DNA from: Bacteroidota bacterium
GTDB taxonomy: Bacteria > Bacteroidota > Bacteroidia > Flavobacteriales_D > Crocinitomicaceae
Assembly: GCA_018825925.1 (NCBI GenBank)
Contig: JAHKAT010000281.1
Coordinates: 1-14,085 of the forward strand
DNA: 14,085 nt
Reading direction: 5' to 3'
The translations under genes and the position numbers were made by a program. Positions 1 through 6,910 of this stretch are shown one piece after another (the stretch's first letter is position 1; the number at the start of each line of letters is the position of its first letter). The notes below the pieces were generated by a model. The model ran no database searches. It was not told the DNA's origin and saw nothing but the letters and a program-made list of their open reading frames with translations.

Positions 1-63
1 TATATTGAATTATATGAAAAAACGGTTTCTATTAGTGAAAAGATTGCTGTGACTAGTATTTAG
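1..63 (+). CDS. C-terminal fragment of an unidentified gene
   Basis: The first reading frame is open from base 1 and ends with TAG at 61-63, giving about 20 residues (YIELYEKTV...). The coding assignment is uncertain, because a second frame is also open to base 51. The ending resembles the final helix of many family 1 glycosyltransferases, but 20 residues cannot establish this. It lies on the same strand as the sigma factor gene, 157 bases upstream. Confidence 0.4.
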   Translation, partial: YIELYEKTVSISEKIAVTSI

Positions 64-75
64 TTGGGAGTCAAA

Positions 76-83
76 TACTTTTG
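76..83 (+). promoter_or_regulatory. Candidate Bacteroidota -7 promoter box (TACTTTTG)
   Basis: This is an exact match to the TAnnTTTG consensus of the primary sigma factor in Bacteroidota. It lies just after the stop of the upstream gene fragment and about 137 bases before the sigma factor start. No TTTG -33 element is visible at 17-21 bases upstream, so the call rests on the -7 box alone. If it is active, the transcript would have a leader of about 130 bases carrying two hairpins. Confidence 0.3.
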
Positions 84-137
84 AAGTAACATTTTACTTG
101 ACTTGCATACTAAATTGAAAATATATTCGTTATGACT

Positions 138-158
138 GTAACAATTCGAGATTGTTGC
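138..158 (+). promoter_or_regulatory. Hairpin in the leader of the sigma factor operon
   Basis: An inverted repeat pairs 138-145 with 151-158 around the 5-base loop TCGAG. The stem has 8 pairs, one of them a G-U wobble. It is followed by a short TTTT run at 160-163, so it may be a weak terminator for the upstream gene or a leader structure. The stem is AT-rich. Confidence 0.3.
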
Positions 159-170
159 GTTTTGAATATG

Positions 171-190
171 AAAGAAGCCACAACTTCTTT
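171..190 (+). promoter_or_regulatory. Second hairpin upstream of the sigma factor gene
   Basis: A perfect 7-base inverted repeat, AAAGAAG (171-177) and CTTCTTT (184-190), surrounds the 6-base loop CCACAA. It lies 30 bases before the sigma factor start and 12 bases after the preceding hairpin. It could be part of a regulated leader. No known riboswitch fold is recognised. Confidence 0.3.
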
Positions 191-220
191 TGCTTGCTTA
201 AATAAAAACCCATTTTAATT

Positions 221-787
221 ATGACAGTGAACCCCATGTATCACCAGTCTGCGTCCAAACTTGAAGAAGAATTGGTGTGGATTAGGAAGGCGCAGAAGGA
301 TCCGGAAAGTTTCGGTCCACTGTACAAGAAGTATCACGAACAGATTTTTCGTTATATCCATCAACGGATGGACGACGAAGAACAGGCGTTCGACATTACG
401 TCACAAGTATTCGTAAAGGCATTAAAAAACTTGCCGAAATACGAATTTAGAGGCGTACCGTTGGCTTCGTGGCTGTATCGTATCGCGAAAAGTGAGTTAT
501 ATCAAACATTTCGCGACCGCAAGGCGATAAGAACTGTAAATGTTGATACTGTTCATCTTTCAGAGATGATGGTTGATTTGGATGAGGATGAGCAGGAGGA
601 AAGAAGAGAGAAGTTGTATGTCAGTTTGAAAAAACTCAATGAAACTGATTTACAATTGGTAGAAATGCGTTATTTTGAAAAAAGATCCTTTCGAGAAATA
701 GGTGAAATACTTGAAATAACGGAAAACAATGCTAAAGTTAAGTGCTTTAGAGCATTAGAAAAATTGAAACGCTTATATACCGAATAA
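221..787 (+). CDS. ECF-type RNA polymerase sigma factor
   Basis: This 188-residue protein has the two-domain layout of extracytoplasmic-function sigma-70 factors. Region 2 spans about residues 28-102 and includes LYKKYHEQIFRYI and the -10-recognition stretch ASWLYRIAKSELYQTFRDR. An acidic linker follows (about 118-130), and region 4 spans about 133-186, with the helix-turn-helix around SFREIGEILEITENNAKVK. Such factors direct RNA polymerase to a small regulon and are usually held by a membrane-bound partner. The next gene starts 4 bases downstream and encodes a single-pass membrane protein, which fits that arrangement. The ATG at 221 gives the whole of region 2; an ATG at 236 is also possible. 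The first half of the gene (221-540) is visibly richer in G and C than the second. The regulon is unknown. Confidence 0.93.
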   Translation: MTVNPMYHQSASKLEEELVWIRKAQKDPESFGPLYKKYHEQIFRYIHQRMDDEEQAFDITSQVFVKALKNLPKYEFRGVPLASWLYRIAKSELYQTFRDRKAIRTVNVDTVHLSEMMVDLDEDEQEERREKLYVSLKKLNETDLQLVEMRYFEKRSFREIGEILEITENNAKVKCFRALEKLKRLYTE

Positions 788-791
788 AAAA

Positions 792-2441
792 ATGAAAACA
801 AACTTCAATCTCGATCGAAAAAAGGTAAGCAGCCAACAAATTGAATCAAGGCAAAATTTTAGTGGAGTAATAGATAAGTTACATAATTTAAAACCTCCAT
901 TTTTTAAATCCCCTTGGTTTTATGGGGCGGCCGGATTAGCTTCAATTACCTTGGTTGTAGGTCTGGTGTTTTTCTTCTCAGATAATGAGGAAAAAAATCC
1001 AAAACCACCTTTGACAGCTAGTTCCATTTCGGTAGGCGATTTACAAGATACACCCTGCATTAAGCCAATAAGCGAGACTTCGGATCTCGCTTTTAGTGTT
1101 TATGCAATAGACCCAAGAAGAGGGGGTAATATTGTATTGTCATCAGGTACTGAAATAAGAATAGATAAGCAATCATTGGTAACCGAAAACAGCACACCTG
1201 TAGAACTTAGGATTCGTGAATTTCATAACAAAGAAGAGGCTTTTGTTGCTGGAATCCCTATGGACCAAGGCCAGTCAAATGCTTTTGAATCTGCAGGTAT
1301 GATTGAAATTCGTGCAAATCAAGAGGGTAAACCCATCGAAATTAATAGGGTAAAACCAATAGAAATATCACTTTCGTTGTACAAAGACCCTAAAGAATTT
1401 CAGTTTTGGTATCTTGATGAAGCGTCGAAAAGTTGGAATGAGCACGATGTGATTTATTCAAAAGAAGATTTAAAAGACAATAAAAAAGAAATCAAAAAGG
1501 CTGAAATTACTCTAAAACAGATTCATCAAAAAATAGAAATTTGTGAAGATAAAATCTCTACTGTCAATACAAAAACAACAGATAATTCGCTAGTTCCAAC
1601 CTTGGGTTCACGTAAACTACAAATTGAATTTGACGAAAAGGATTTTCCCGAACTAAAGGGATATAAAGACATAGAGTTTGAATATGTTGCATTTACAGAA
1701 GAGGTTTCTAAAACGCTAAAATCTCAGGTTTGGAATACGGTAAGCTTAAAGAAATCAGGAGATTATGTAGCTGTTTTCTCGAACGCAAAAGGCTCTCAAG
1801 CAGTTAAAGTTCGCCCGGTTTTGAAAGGAAAATCTTTGCAAGATGTTGAGAATCAACTAGCAGCAGCAGAAGAATTACGAATTTCTGAACTGGCTAAATT
1901 ATCGAGTGAAAAAGAAAGCCTTCAAAAAAGAGCACTTCAATTACAAGCAAAGTATGACGGAATGATTGCAGATATGGAACAAGAACTGCAAGGAGGTTAC
2001 ATGAATACTTCGAATCGATCTTCAGCTTTTGCAAATCAAACTGCATTAAATCAGGCAACTGCGGATTTTCAAATGACTCGTTTTGGCTTATACAATTGCG
2101 ATAAACCAATCCCATATCCGCCAAAACGGCCTGAATTCATTGCTTTTAGTGATGAGAATGAAAACGTGTTGCGTCCTACCGCTGTTCATGTTTTTGATTT
2201 GACAAAAGATTGTCGCTATAGCTATGAAAGAGGGGGTACGCATGATTTGAGCGAAATAGGATGGAATGACAATCCTTCATCGATCATCGTTTTTGACAAG
2301 GAAGGAAGAATGTTTATTGCCAACGGGATTGATAAGAACAACTCAAAATCAAAGAACATCGTTTTGAAGAAAATTGACAATTCCGGCATGACTGTTGATA
2401 ATTTGAGAAAAATGATTCGTGAAAGCGTTACTGTGGTTTAG
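792..2441 (+). CDS. Single-pass membrane protein with large extracytoplasmic domains; putative sigma factor partner
   Basis: The 549-residue protein has a polar N-terminal segment of about 42 residues, one membrane helix (about 44-62, rich in G, A, L, V and F) and a large, presumably periplasmic part. At about 100-220 is a beta-rich domain (AIDPRRGGNIVLSSGTEIRI, ESAGMIEIRA, FQFWYLD) of a type common in uncharacterised Bacteroidota proteins, with a GG...sGt, ESaGMfeIrA, F.fwy.d pattern. A second conserved block begins near 274, with coiled coils at about 225-255 and 352-400. A further motif at about 427-436 (MTRFGLYNCD) leads to a C-terminal beta-rich tail. It starts 4 bases after the sigma factor gene. 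By position and topology it is a candidate anti-sigma or signal-transducing partner. However, no canonical anti-sigma domain is recognisable and the cytoplasmic tail is short. The architecture is clear; the function is inferred. Confidence 0.82.
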   Translation: MKTNFNLDRKKVSSQQIESRQNFSGVIDKLHNLKPPFFKSPWFYGAAGLASITLVVGLVFFFSDNEEKNPKPPLTASSISVGDLQDTPCIKPISETSDLAFSVYAIDPRRGGNIVLSSGTEIRIDKQSLVTENSTPVELRIREFHNKEEAFVAGIPMDQGQSNAFESAGMIEIRANQEGKPIEINRVKPIEISLSLYKDPKEFQFWYLDEASKSWNEHDVIYSKEDLKDNKKEIKKAEITLKQIHQKIEICEDKISTVNTKTTDNSLVPTLGSRKLQIEFDEKDFPELKGYKDIEFEYVAFTEEVSKTLKSQVWNTVSLKKSGDYVAVFSNAKGSQAVKVRPVLKGKSLQDVENQLAAAEELRISELAKLSSEKESLQKRALQLQAKYDGMIADMEQELQGGYMNTSNRSSAFANQTALNQATADFQMTRFGLYNCDKPIPYPPKRPEFIAFSDENENVLRPTAVHVFDLTKDCRYSYERGGTHDLSEIGWNDNPSSIIVFDKEGRMFIANGIDKNNSKSKNIVLKKIDNSGMTVDNLRKMIRESVTVV

Positions 2442-2805
2442 CTGTTTTTCTTTTAGCTTGTTTGGCCAAGACACCATCCAAGTAGTTAAGCAGCGAAATT
2501 ATTTCCCATGGTTGGCCGAACGTCAGTTTGGTGAAATTCCTTATTTTTTATTGTGTGATTCAAATGGTATTTACACCAAAGAGAATTGCTCGATAACACA
2601 ATTTAATCTATCTTATTTTTCAAGTGATGGAATGAAAGATATAGAGATTAAAGGCTATCAAATACCCGATTCAATATGTTTGGAGATAGGTCGGTTTGCA
2701 ATAGGAACACCGATTTTCATTTCAAATATTCATGGAACGATCGAAGATGAAAAGGTTTTGTTGAATTCAATGAAATTTCAAATTATGAAAAAAGAAAATG
2801 AGTAA
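2419..2805 (+). CDS. Small exported protein, GldM C-terminal-like domain
   Basis: This protein of 128 residues starts with GTG inside the end of the preceding gene, overlapping it by 23 bases. The GTG is preferred because it gives an immediate signal peptide (MKALLWFSCFSFSLFG, with cleavage likely before QD). The Cys at 9 is not in a proper lipobox. After export the chain is about 112 residues. The second half (ITQFNLSY, KGYQIPD, GTPIFISNIHG) follows the pattern I recall for the C-terminal beta-domain of GldM, the periplasmic T9SS/gliding motor protein, but as a stand-alone unit. This is a pattern-based suggestion without a profile search. The overlaps on both sides mean it is co-translated with the membrane protein and with the next small gene. 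Confidence 0.78.
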   Translation: MKALLWFSCFSFSLFGQDTIQVVKQRNYFPWLAERQFGEIPYFLLCDSNGIYTKENCSITQFNLSYFSSDGMKDIEIKGYQIPDSICLEIGRFAIGTPIFISNIHGTIEDEKVLLNSMKFQIMKKENE

Positions 2806-3202
2806 GTTGATTGTTTTAGCTCTTGGATTAATGGTCCATTTTTCTAGTTTAACTCAAACGGATACCATTCAACTTTCCATAGTTCGCTCTAAAATATTTC
2901 GATGCACCAATGAGGGAGCAAAGAATTGGGTGATGTATACCGACGACAACGACTTTTTTTATTTGAGCCGCTTGACCCTGGACAATTCAGAACTGAAAGC
3001 CTGGTTTGAGAAATACAAAGACAGCCAAAATATATACAAAGCACAAAAATCGCTTTTCAGTTCGCACAGTGTTTTGTTTTTTAGAAAGTTAGACCAGATT
3101 GATGATCAGATAAAATTCATAGTGGTGGCAGAAAATGAAAATGAAATGACTTTAACAAGCGAAGAAATTCAAGAAGTTTTTATTTTTAAATTGATTGATT
3201 AA
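2798..3202 (+). CDS. Small exported protein of unknown function
   Basis: The 134-residue product starts with an ATG that overlaps the preceding gene by 8 bases (ATGAGTAA), a classical coupled junction. A signal peptide is visible (MSKLIVLALGLMVHFSSLTQ, with cleavage near 18-20), giving a mature protein of about 115 residues. The mature N-terminus, TDTIQLS, resembles QDTIQVV of the preceding protein, but the rest does not align by eye. I recognise no family. It contains aromatic-rich segments (NDFFYLSRLTLDN, VLFFRKLD) and a C-terminal strand, EVFIFKLID. As the last gene of the sigma factor operon, it probably works with the membrane protein and its small neighbour in the periplasm or at the surface; this is inference from context. 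Confidence 0.78.
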   Translation: MSKLIVLALGLMVHFSSLTQTDTIQLSIVRSKIFRCTNEGAKNWVMYTDDNDFFYLSRLTLDNSELKAWFEKYKDSQNIYKAQKSLFSSHSVLFFRKLDQIDDQIKFIVVAENENEMTLTSEEIQEVFIFKLID

Positions 3203-3284
3203 CTTTATACTATTGAAAACAACGAAACATTCAACTCTACTTACTTATTTTTTTGTTTATTTTGTACTCTCTTAGATTGTTTAA

Positions 3285-4241
3285 ATGAAATTTAGCTTAT
3301 TATTTTTGACACTTACCTTCTTATGCTCCAGTTTACTGGCTCAGCAACGAGGTAATTTCAATACGAGCAAAAATTGGACTTTGAACAAAAAAGAAATCAT
3401 GTACGGTATCGGAGCAACAAATTTCCTTGGTGATTTGGGTGGACGAAATCAAATTGGTACGGATTACAGTTTGGTTGATTTTGATTTGAAAGCAGTGGCT
3501 ATGACTGGTCAACTGGGATATCGCTACCGATTTAAGCCCAAATGGGCGACAACCACAACCCTCTATGGAGGTATCGTAAGAGGAAATGATCAGTTTACAG
3601 AAGACCATGTGCGAGAAAGCAGGAACTTATCGTTTCGCTCACCTATTATTTCATTGTCACAGCGAGCCGAATTTTTAATTGCTACAAAAGAAGCTGTCGG
3701 TGGTCGATACCGTATTCCAGGTGTAAGTAGAATGAAGGATAGAAATTTCCAGTTTTATGTTTTTGCAGGAGTGGGTTTGACTTATTTTAATCCTCAAGCT
3801 GAACTAAACGGAAAGTGGTATAATCTTCGGGAGTTTCATACTGAGGGACAGGGGTTGGAAGGCGGACCTAGGCAATATCGCCGCTTTACTTTCATTCTAC
3901 CCGGTGGAATTGGAATACGAACGGGTATTGGTAAATTATGGAGAGTAGGTTTAGAGCTTAGTTTAACGAAAACATTTTCTGATTACATAGATGATGTTTC
4001 TGGTAATTATTACGATCCTGAAATTCTACGTTCGCTGTATGGAGATGACGCAGCTTATTTCTCAAATCCTTCTGTAAAAAATCAAAATTATTTTGCCCCT
4101 GGATTTCAACGTGGTGACAAACAGAAAGATAGTTATTTGTACGCCAATATTGTTTTTTATAAAAACCTTACCTATAAACCTGCGAGATTAAAATACAAAA
4201 GAACTCCACGTTATAAAACTATCGGCAGATACAAATTCTAA
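3285..4241 (+). CDS. DUF6089/PorG-like outer-membrane beta-barrel protein
   Basis: This 318-residue protein has a signal peptide (MKFSLLFLTLTFLCSSLLA, then QQ) followed by alternating amphipathic strands typical of an outer-membrane barrel. Diagnostic stretches fit the Bacteroidota DUF6089 family: GATNFLGDLGG near the mature N-terminus, a central AELNGKWYNLREFHTEGQ, a FILPGGIGIRTGIG strand, and the SDYIDDVSGNYYD segment followed by AAYFSNPS. As I recall, this family includes PorG, an outer-membrane component of the type IX secretion system. Whether this copy is PorG or a paralogue cannot be told here, since the neighbours I associate with PorG (uppS, bamA) are absent. It lies 82 bases after the sigma operon and may have its own promoter; a near-consensus TATTTTG is at 3258-3264, with one base missing from the spacer. 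Confidence 0.85.
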   Translation: MKFSLLFLTLTFLCSSLLAQQRGNFNTSKNWTLNKKEIMYGIGATNFLGDLGGRNQIGTDYSLVDFDLKAVAMTGQLGYRYRFKPKWATTTTLYGGIVRGNDQFTEDHVRESRNLSFRSPIISLSQRAEFLIATKEAVGGRYRIPGVSRMKDRNFQFYVFAGVGLTYFNPQAELNGKWYNLREFHTEGQGLEGGPRQYRRFTFILPGGIGIRTGIGKLWRVGLELSLTKTFSDYIDDVSGNYYDPEILRSLYGDDAAYFSNPSVKNQNYFAPGFQRGDKQKDSYLYANIVFYKNLTYKPARLKYKRTPRYKTIGRYKF

Positions 4242-4265
4242 GACCAAACTTTCGGCTGAACTTCT

Positions 4266-4273
4266 TATTTTTG
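4266..4273 (+). promoter_or_regulatory. Candidate -7 promoter box of pyrD (TATTTTTG)
   Basis: This exact TAnnTTTG match ends 16 bases before the pyrD start, implying a very short 5' leader. No good TTTG -33 element is seen 17-21 bases upstream. The almost identical placement of the box upstream of rpe (17 bases) adds some support. Confidence 0.45.
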
Positions 4274-4289
4274 CTCTAAAACCCAAGAT

Positions 4290-5324
4290 ATGTATTCATT
4301 ATTACGTTCTTTCTTATTTTTATTTAATCCTGAGAAAGTACATTATCAAACCACTGGAGCTCTTCAGAAAATTCTATTCATCCCTGGATTTAAATCCTTG
4401 TTTAAAAAAATGTATTTTATTGAGGACGAGCGACTTGAACGAAAGGTGGCAGGCTTGACATTTAAAAACCCAGTTGGTTTGGCTGCAGGTTTTGATAAAA
4501 ATGCTTCGATGTTCAATGCAATGTACTATTGTGGTTTTGGGTTCATTGAAATTGGCACAATCACTCCTAAAGGTCAGCCAGGAAACGATTTGCCAAGGTT
4601 GTTCAGGATAACAGAAGACGAAGGAATTATAAATCGAATGGGCTTCAATAACGAAGGAGTTGAAGTGGCGGTCAAAAATTTAAAAAAGAAGAATGTTGAC
4701 TTACTGATTGGTGGAAATATCGGTAAAAACAAGCAGACAGAAAATGAGAATGCCACCGCTGATTATTTGCTTTGTTTTGATGCTCTATTTCCATATGTTG
4801 ATTACTTTGTAGTCAATGTGTCTTCTCCAAACACACCGAATCTGAGGGAGTTACAAGAAAAAGAGCCTTTAACGAAGCTTCTTGCTACATTACAACAAGC
4901 GAACAAAGCCAAAGAAGTTTCTAAGCCCATTTTTTTAAAAATCGCTCCAGATTTAACCAACTCACAACTCGATGATATTGTTGAAATTATACAAACCACA
5001 AAAATTTCAGGAGTAATAGCAACCAATACAACAATTGATCGATCCAAATTAAAAACAGATTCTCTAAAAATTGAAGGAATTGGTGCAGGAGGAGTTTCAG
5101 GAAAACCTTTGACGAATAGATCGACAGAAGTGGTTCGTTATATTGCTGAAAAATCTCAAAAATCGTTTGCTATAATTGGTGTTGGAGGAATTCATTCTGA
5201 GCAAGATGCGCTGGAGAAATTAGAAGCTGGGGCTGATTTAATACAACTATACACTGGCTTTATTTACGAGGGTCCTGCTTTGGTAAAAAGAATAAACAAA
5301 GCCATTCTTGCTCAAACGGCTTGA
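4290..5324 (+). CDS. pyrD: Dihydroorotate dehydrogenase (quinone), class 2
   Basis: This enzyme oxidises dihydroorotate to orotate, the fourth step of pyrimidine synthesis, passing electrons through FMN to membrane quinone. The 344 residues match the class 2 length, with an N-terminal hydrophobic extension (about 1-45) that docks on the inner membrane. Visible motifs in order are: GLAAGFDKN (63-71, FMN/substrate), FGFIEIGTITPKGQPGN (83-99), IINRMGFNNEG (113-123), GGNIGKNK (141-148), VNVSSPNTPNLR (175-186) with the catalytic Ser at about 179 that marks class 2, FLKIAPD (215-221, catalytic-site Lys), ATNTT (244-248), and GVGGI plus QLYTGFIYEGP (297-329, FMN phosphate). All are intact. It is followed after 41 bases by the HMG-CoA lyase gene on the same strand. 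Confidence 0.97.
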   Translation: MYSLLRSFLFLFNPEKVHYQTTGALQKILFIPGFKSLFKKMYFIEDERLERKVAGLTFKNPVGLAAGFDKNASMFNAMYYCGFGFIEIGTITPKGQPGNDLPRLFRITEDEGIINRMGFNNEGVEVAVKNLKKKNVDLLIGGNIGKNKQTENENATADYLLCFDALFPYVDYFVVNVSSPNTPNLRELQEKEPLTKLLATLQQANKAKEVSKPIFLKIAPDLTNSQLDDIVEIIQTTKISGVIATNTTIDRSKLKTDSLKIEGIGAGGVSGKPLTNRSTEVVRYIAEKSQKSFAIIGVGGIHSEQDALEKLEAGADLIQLYTGFIYEGPALVKRINKAILAQTA

Positions 5325-5365
5325 TAAGAATTTGAGTATCTTTATTTAAAGTTGAAATTTAAGAA

Positions 5366-6220
5366 ATGAACGACCATTTAAAATTGGTGGAATGCCCCAG
5401 AGATGCGATGCAAGGCTGGCAACCATTTATAGCTACAAAAGCTAAAATCCAATATTTGAATCTTTTATTGAAAATGGGATTCAATACCTTGGATTTCGGA
5501 AGTTTTGTTTCCCCAAAGGCAATCCCTCAATTGGCTGATACAGTTGATGTTTTGAATCATCTAGAATCTTCTAACACAAAACTACTTGCGATTGTTGCGA
5601 ATGAAAGAGGTGCAAAGGAGGCGAGTCAATTTGATCGAATCGACTATTTAGGTTACCCATTTTCCGTTTCTGAGGAATTTCAGAAGAGAAATACAAACGC
5701 AAGTATTGAAGAATCTTTGTCTAGAGTTGAACAAATCCAAAATTTGTGCTTAAAATCGGGCAAAGAATTGGTGGTGTATTTGTCCATGGGGTTCGGTAAT
5801 CCATATGGCGAACAATGGCATCCTGATTTGGTTACCAATTGGGCACAACGTTTGAGCTCAGAACTGGACATCAAAATAATAGCCCCTTCGGATACTATTG
5901 GATGTGCAAATATCGATTCCGTTAGTAGTTTATTTTCCAGCTTAATAAAAGAAATTCCAAATGTAGAGTTTGGCGCACACCTTCACACGGTTCGCAACAA
6001 GGCTAAATCACTTATAGAAGCTGCCTACGGCGCAGGTTGCAGAAGATTTGATGGTGCTATTAAAGGCTACGGAGGTTGTCCAATGGCTACGGATGAGTTG
6101 ACAGGAAATATGCCAACTGAATTAATGCTTGAGTGGTTTTTGGAGAACAACATACCAACCGACGTAAAACATGAATTGCTTGCAGACGCGGAGGCAATGG
6201 CTGATTCTATTTTTCATTAA
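5366..6220 (+). CDS. Hydroxymethylglutaryl-CoA lyase
   Basis: This enzyme cleaves HMG-CoA to acetyl-CoA and acetoacetate, the last step of leucine breakdown. The 284-residue TIM-barrel protein starts with the ECPRDAMQ motif (9-16), whose Arg12 and Asp13 match the catalytic Arg and metal-binding Asp of the family. It continues with DFGSFVSPKAIPQLAD (43-58), SIEESL (113-118), APSDTIG (173-179), AHLHT (204-208; His205 and His207 are metal ligands), and the GYGGCPMA signature (234-241) with catalytic Cys238. Asn248 in TGNMPTE fits the last metal ligand. Where the human enzyme has IEVTSF this protein has LDFGSF, which as I recall is normal for Bacteroidota members. A related HMGL-like aldolase is possible but less likely with the GGCP signature intact. 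The gene is also called mvaB or hmgL in other bacteria. Confidence 0.92.
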   Translation: MNDHLKLVECPRDAMQGWQPFIATKAKIQYLNLLLKMGFNTLDFGSFVSPKAIPQLADTVDVLNHLESSNTKLLAIVANERGAKEASQFDRIDYLGYPFSVSEEFQKRNTNASIEESLSRVEQIQNLCLKSGKELVVYLSMGFGNPYGEQWHPDLVTNWAQRLSSELDIKIIAPSDTIGCANIDSVSSLFSSLIKEIPNVEFGAHLHTVRNKAKSLIEAAYGAGCRRFDGAIKGYGGCPMATDELTGNMPTELMLEWFLENNIPTDVKHELLADAEAMADSIFH

Positions 6221-6238
6221 TCTAGAATCTATTTTTTT
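6203..6238 (+). terminator. Probable intrinsic terminator after HMG-CoA lyase
   Basis: A perfect 7-base inverted repeat, GATTCTA (6203-6209) and TAGAATC (6223-6229), encloses a 13-base loop that contains the lyase stop codon. It is followed almost at once by seven T residues (6232-6238). The stem is AT-rich and the loop is large, so termination may be partial. It separates the pyrD/lyase unit from the lipoprotein pair. Confidence 0.45.
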
Positions 6239-6259
6239 AACACCTAAATAAGGTACGGA

Positions 6260-6910
6260 ATGACATTTAAAATAATAATATATTCATTGTTGATGGTTCT
6301 ATTTTTTACAGCTTGTAAAAATGAAAATGATGCCAATTCTTCGGACCAAGAGGTGACAGAAAATAAAACTGATTTTCAACCTATTGAAGAATTATTTAGT
6401 TCTACAGATTTTGAAAAACCATTTTATTTGGAATTACTTCAAGAGTTAAATATCTGCACAATAGATAGTTCTAAATTAATCGACCCTAAAACATCTTATT
6501 GTTCAGCTGCTAATTATAAGTTTTTCCCTTTGCAAAAGGACTTGTCTGAAAAAAATGGTTTTGTCTTACTAATAAAAGCAGGAACAGGAAATTTCCCATT
6601 GCGTCGTTTATTAATTTTTCAAAGAGAAAGAGGGAAATTGGTTAAAGTAAATGGTTTTGTGGCAAATATTATTGGTAGAATTCCTTCTGAATCTGGGTAT
6701 GATGATTTATTGCTTCGCTTTAATGATAAGGATGGGAATGAAGACATGTTTTACAATTGTTTGTTTACCTGGGAGGAAGGACAATATCAATACAAACAAG
6801 TGGATGTCATTGAAGGAGCGAATTGGGGAGGAACCGTTAAAGCTGAATTCAAGGATTCAATCTCAAAGGAGATTTATCAGAATATTTTGAATAATCAAAT
6901 GATATTTTAA
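6260..6910 (+). CDS. Lipoprotein of unknown function
   Basis: This 216-residue protein begins with a lipoprotein signal (MTFKIIIYSLLMVLFFTAC), with lipobox F-T-A-C and lipidated Cys19. An Asn/Asp/Glu/Ser-rich linker follows (about 20-40), which could serve as a surface-export tether of the Bacteroidota type. The mature domain is mixed alpha/beta with conserved-looking blocks (PFYLELLQELN, NFPLRRLLIFQRERGKLV, DDLLLRFNDKDGNEDMFYN). I do not recognise the family. An AAGG at 6250-6253 sits 6 bases before the ATG and supports this start. The next gene begins at the base right after the stop, so the two lipoproteins are expressed together. A likely terminator lies just upstream, so the pair probably has its own promoter, which I cannot place. 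Confidence 0.82.
   Translation: MTFKIIIYSLLMVLFFTACKNENDANSSDQEVTENKTDFQPIEELFSSTDFEKPFYLELLQELNICTIDSSKLIDPKTSYCSAANYKFFPLQKDLSEKNGFVLLIKAGTGNFPLRRLLIFQRERGKLVKVNGFVANIIGRIPSESGYDDLLLRFNDKDGNEDMFYNCLFTWEEGQYQYKQVDVIEGANWGGTVKAEFKDSISKEIYQNILNNQMIF

Noticed and set aside
6651..6890. Overlapping 79-codon plus-strand frame inside the first lipoprotein gene
   Set aside because: The containing frame has a lipoprotein signal and continuous coding character; the inner frame has neither.
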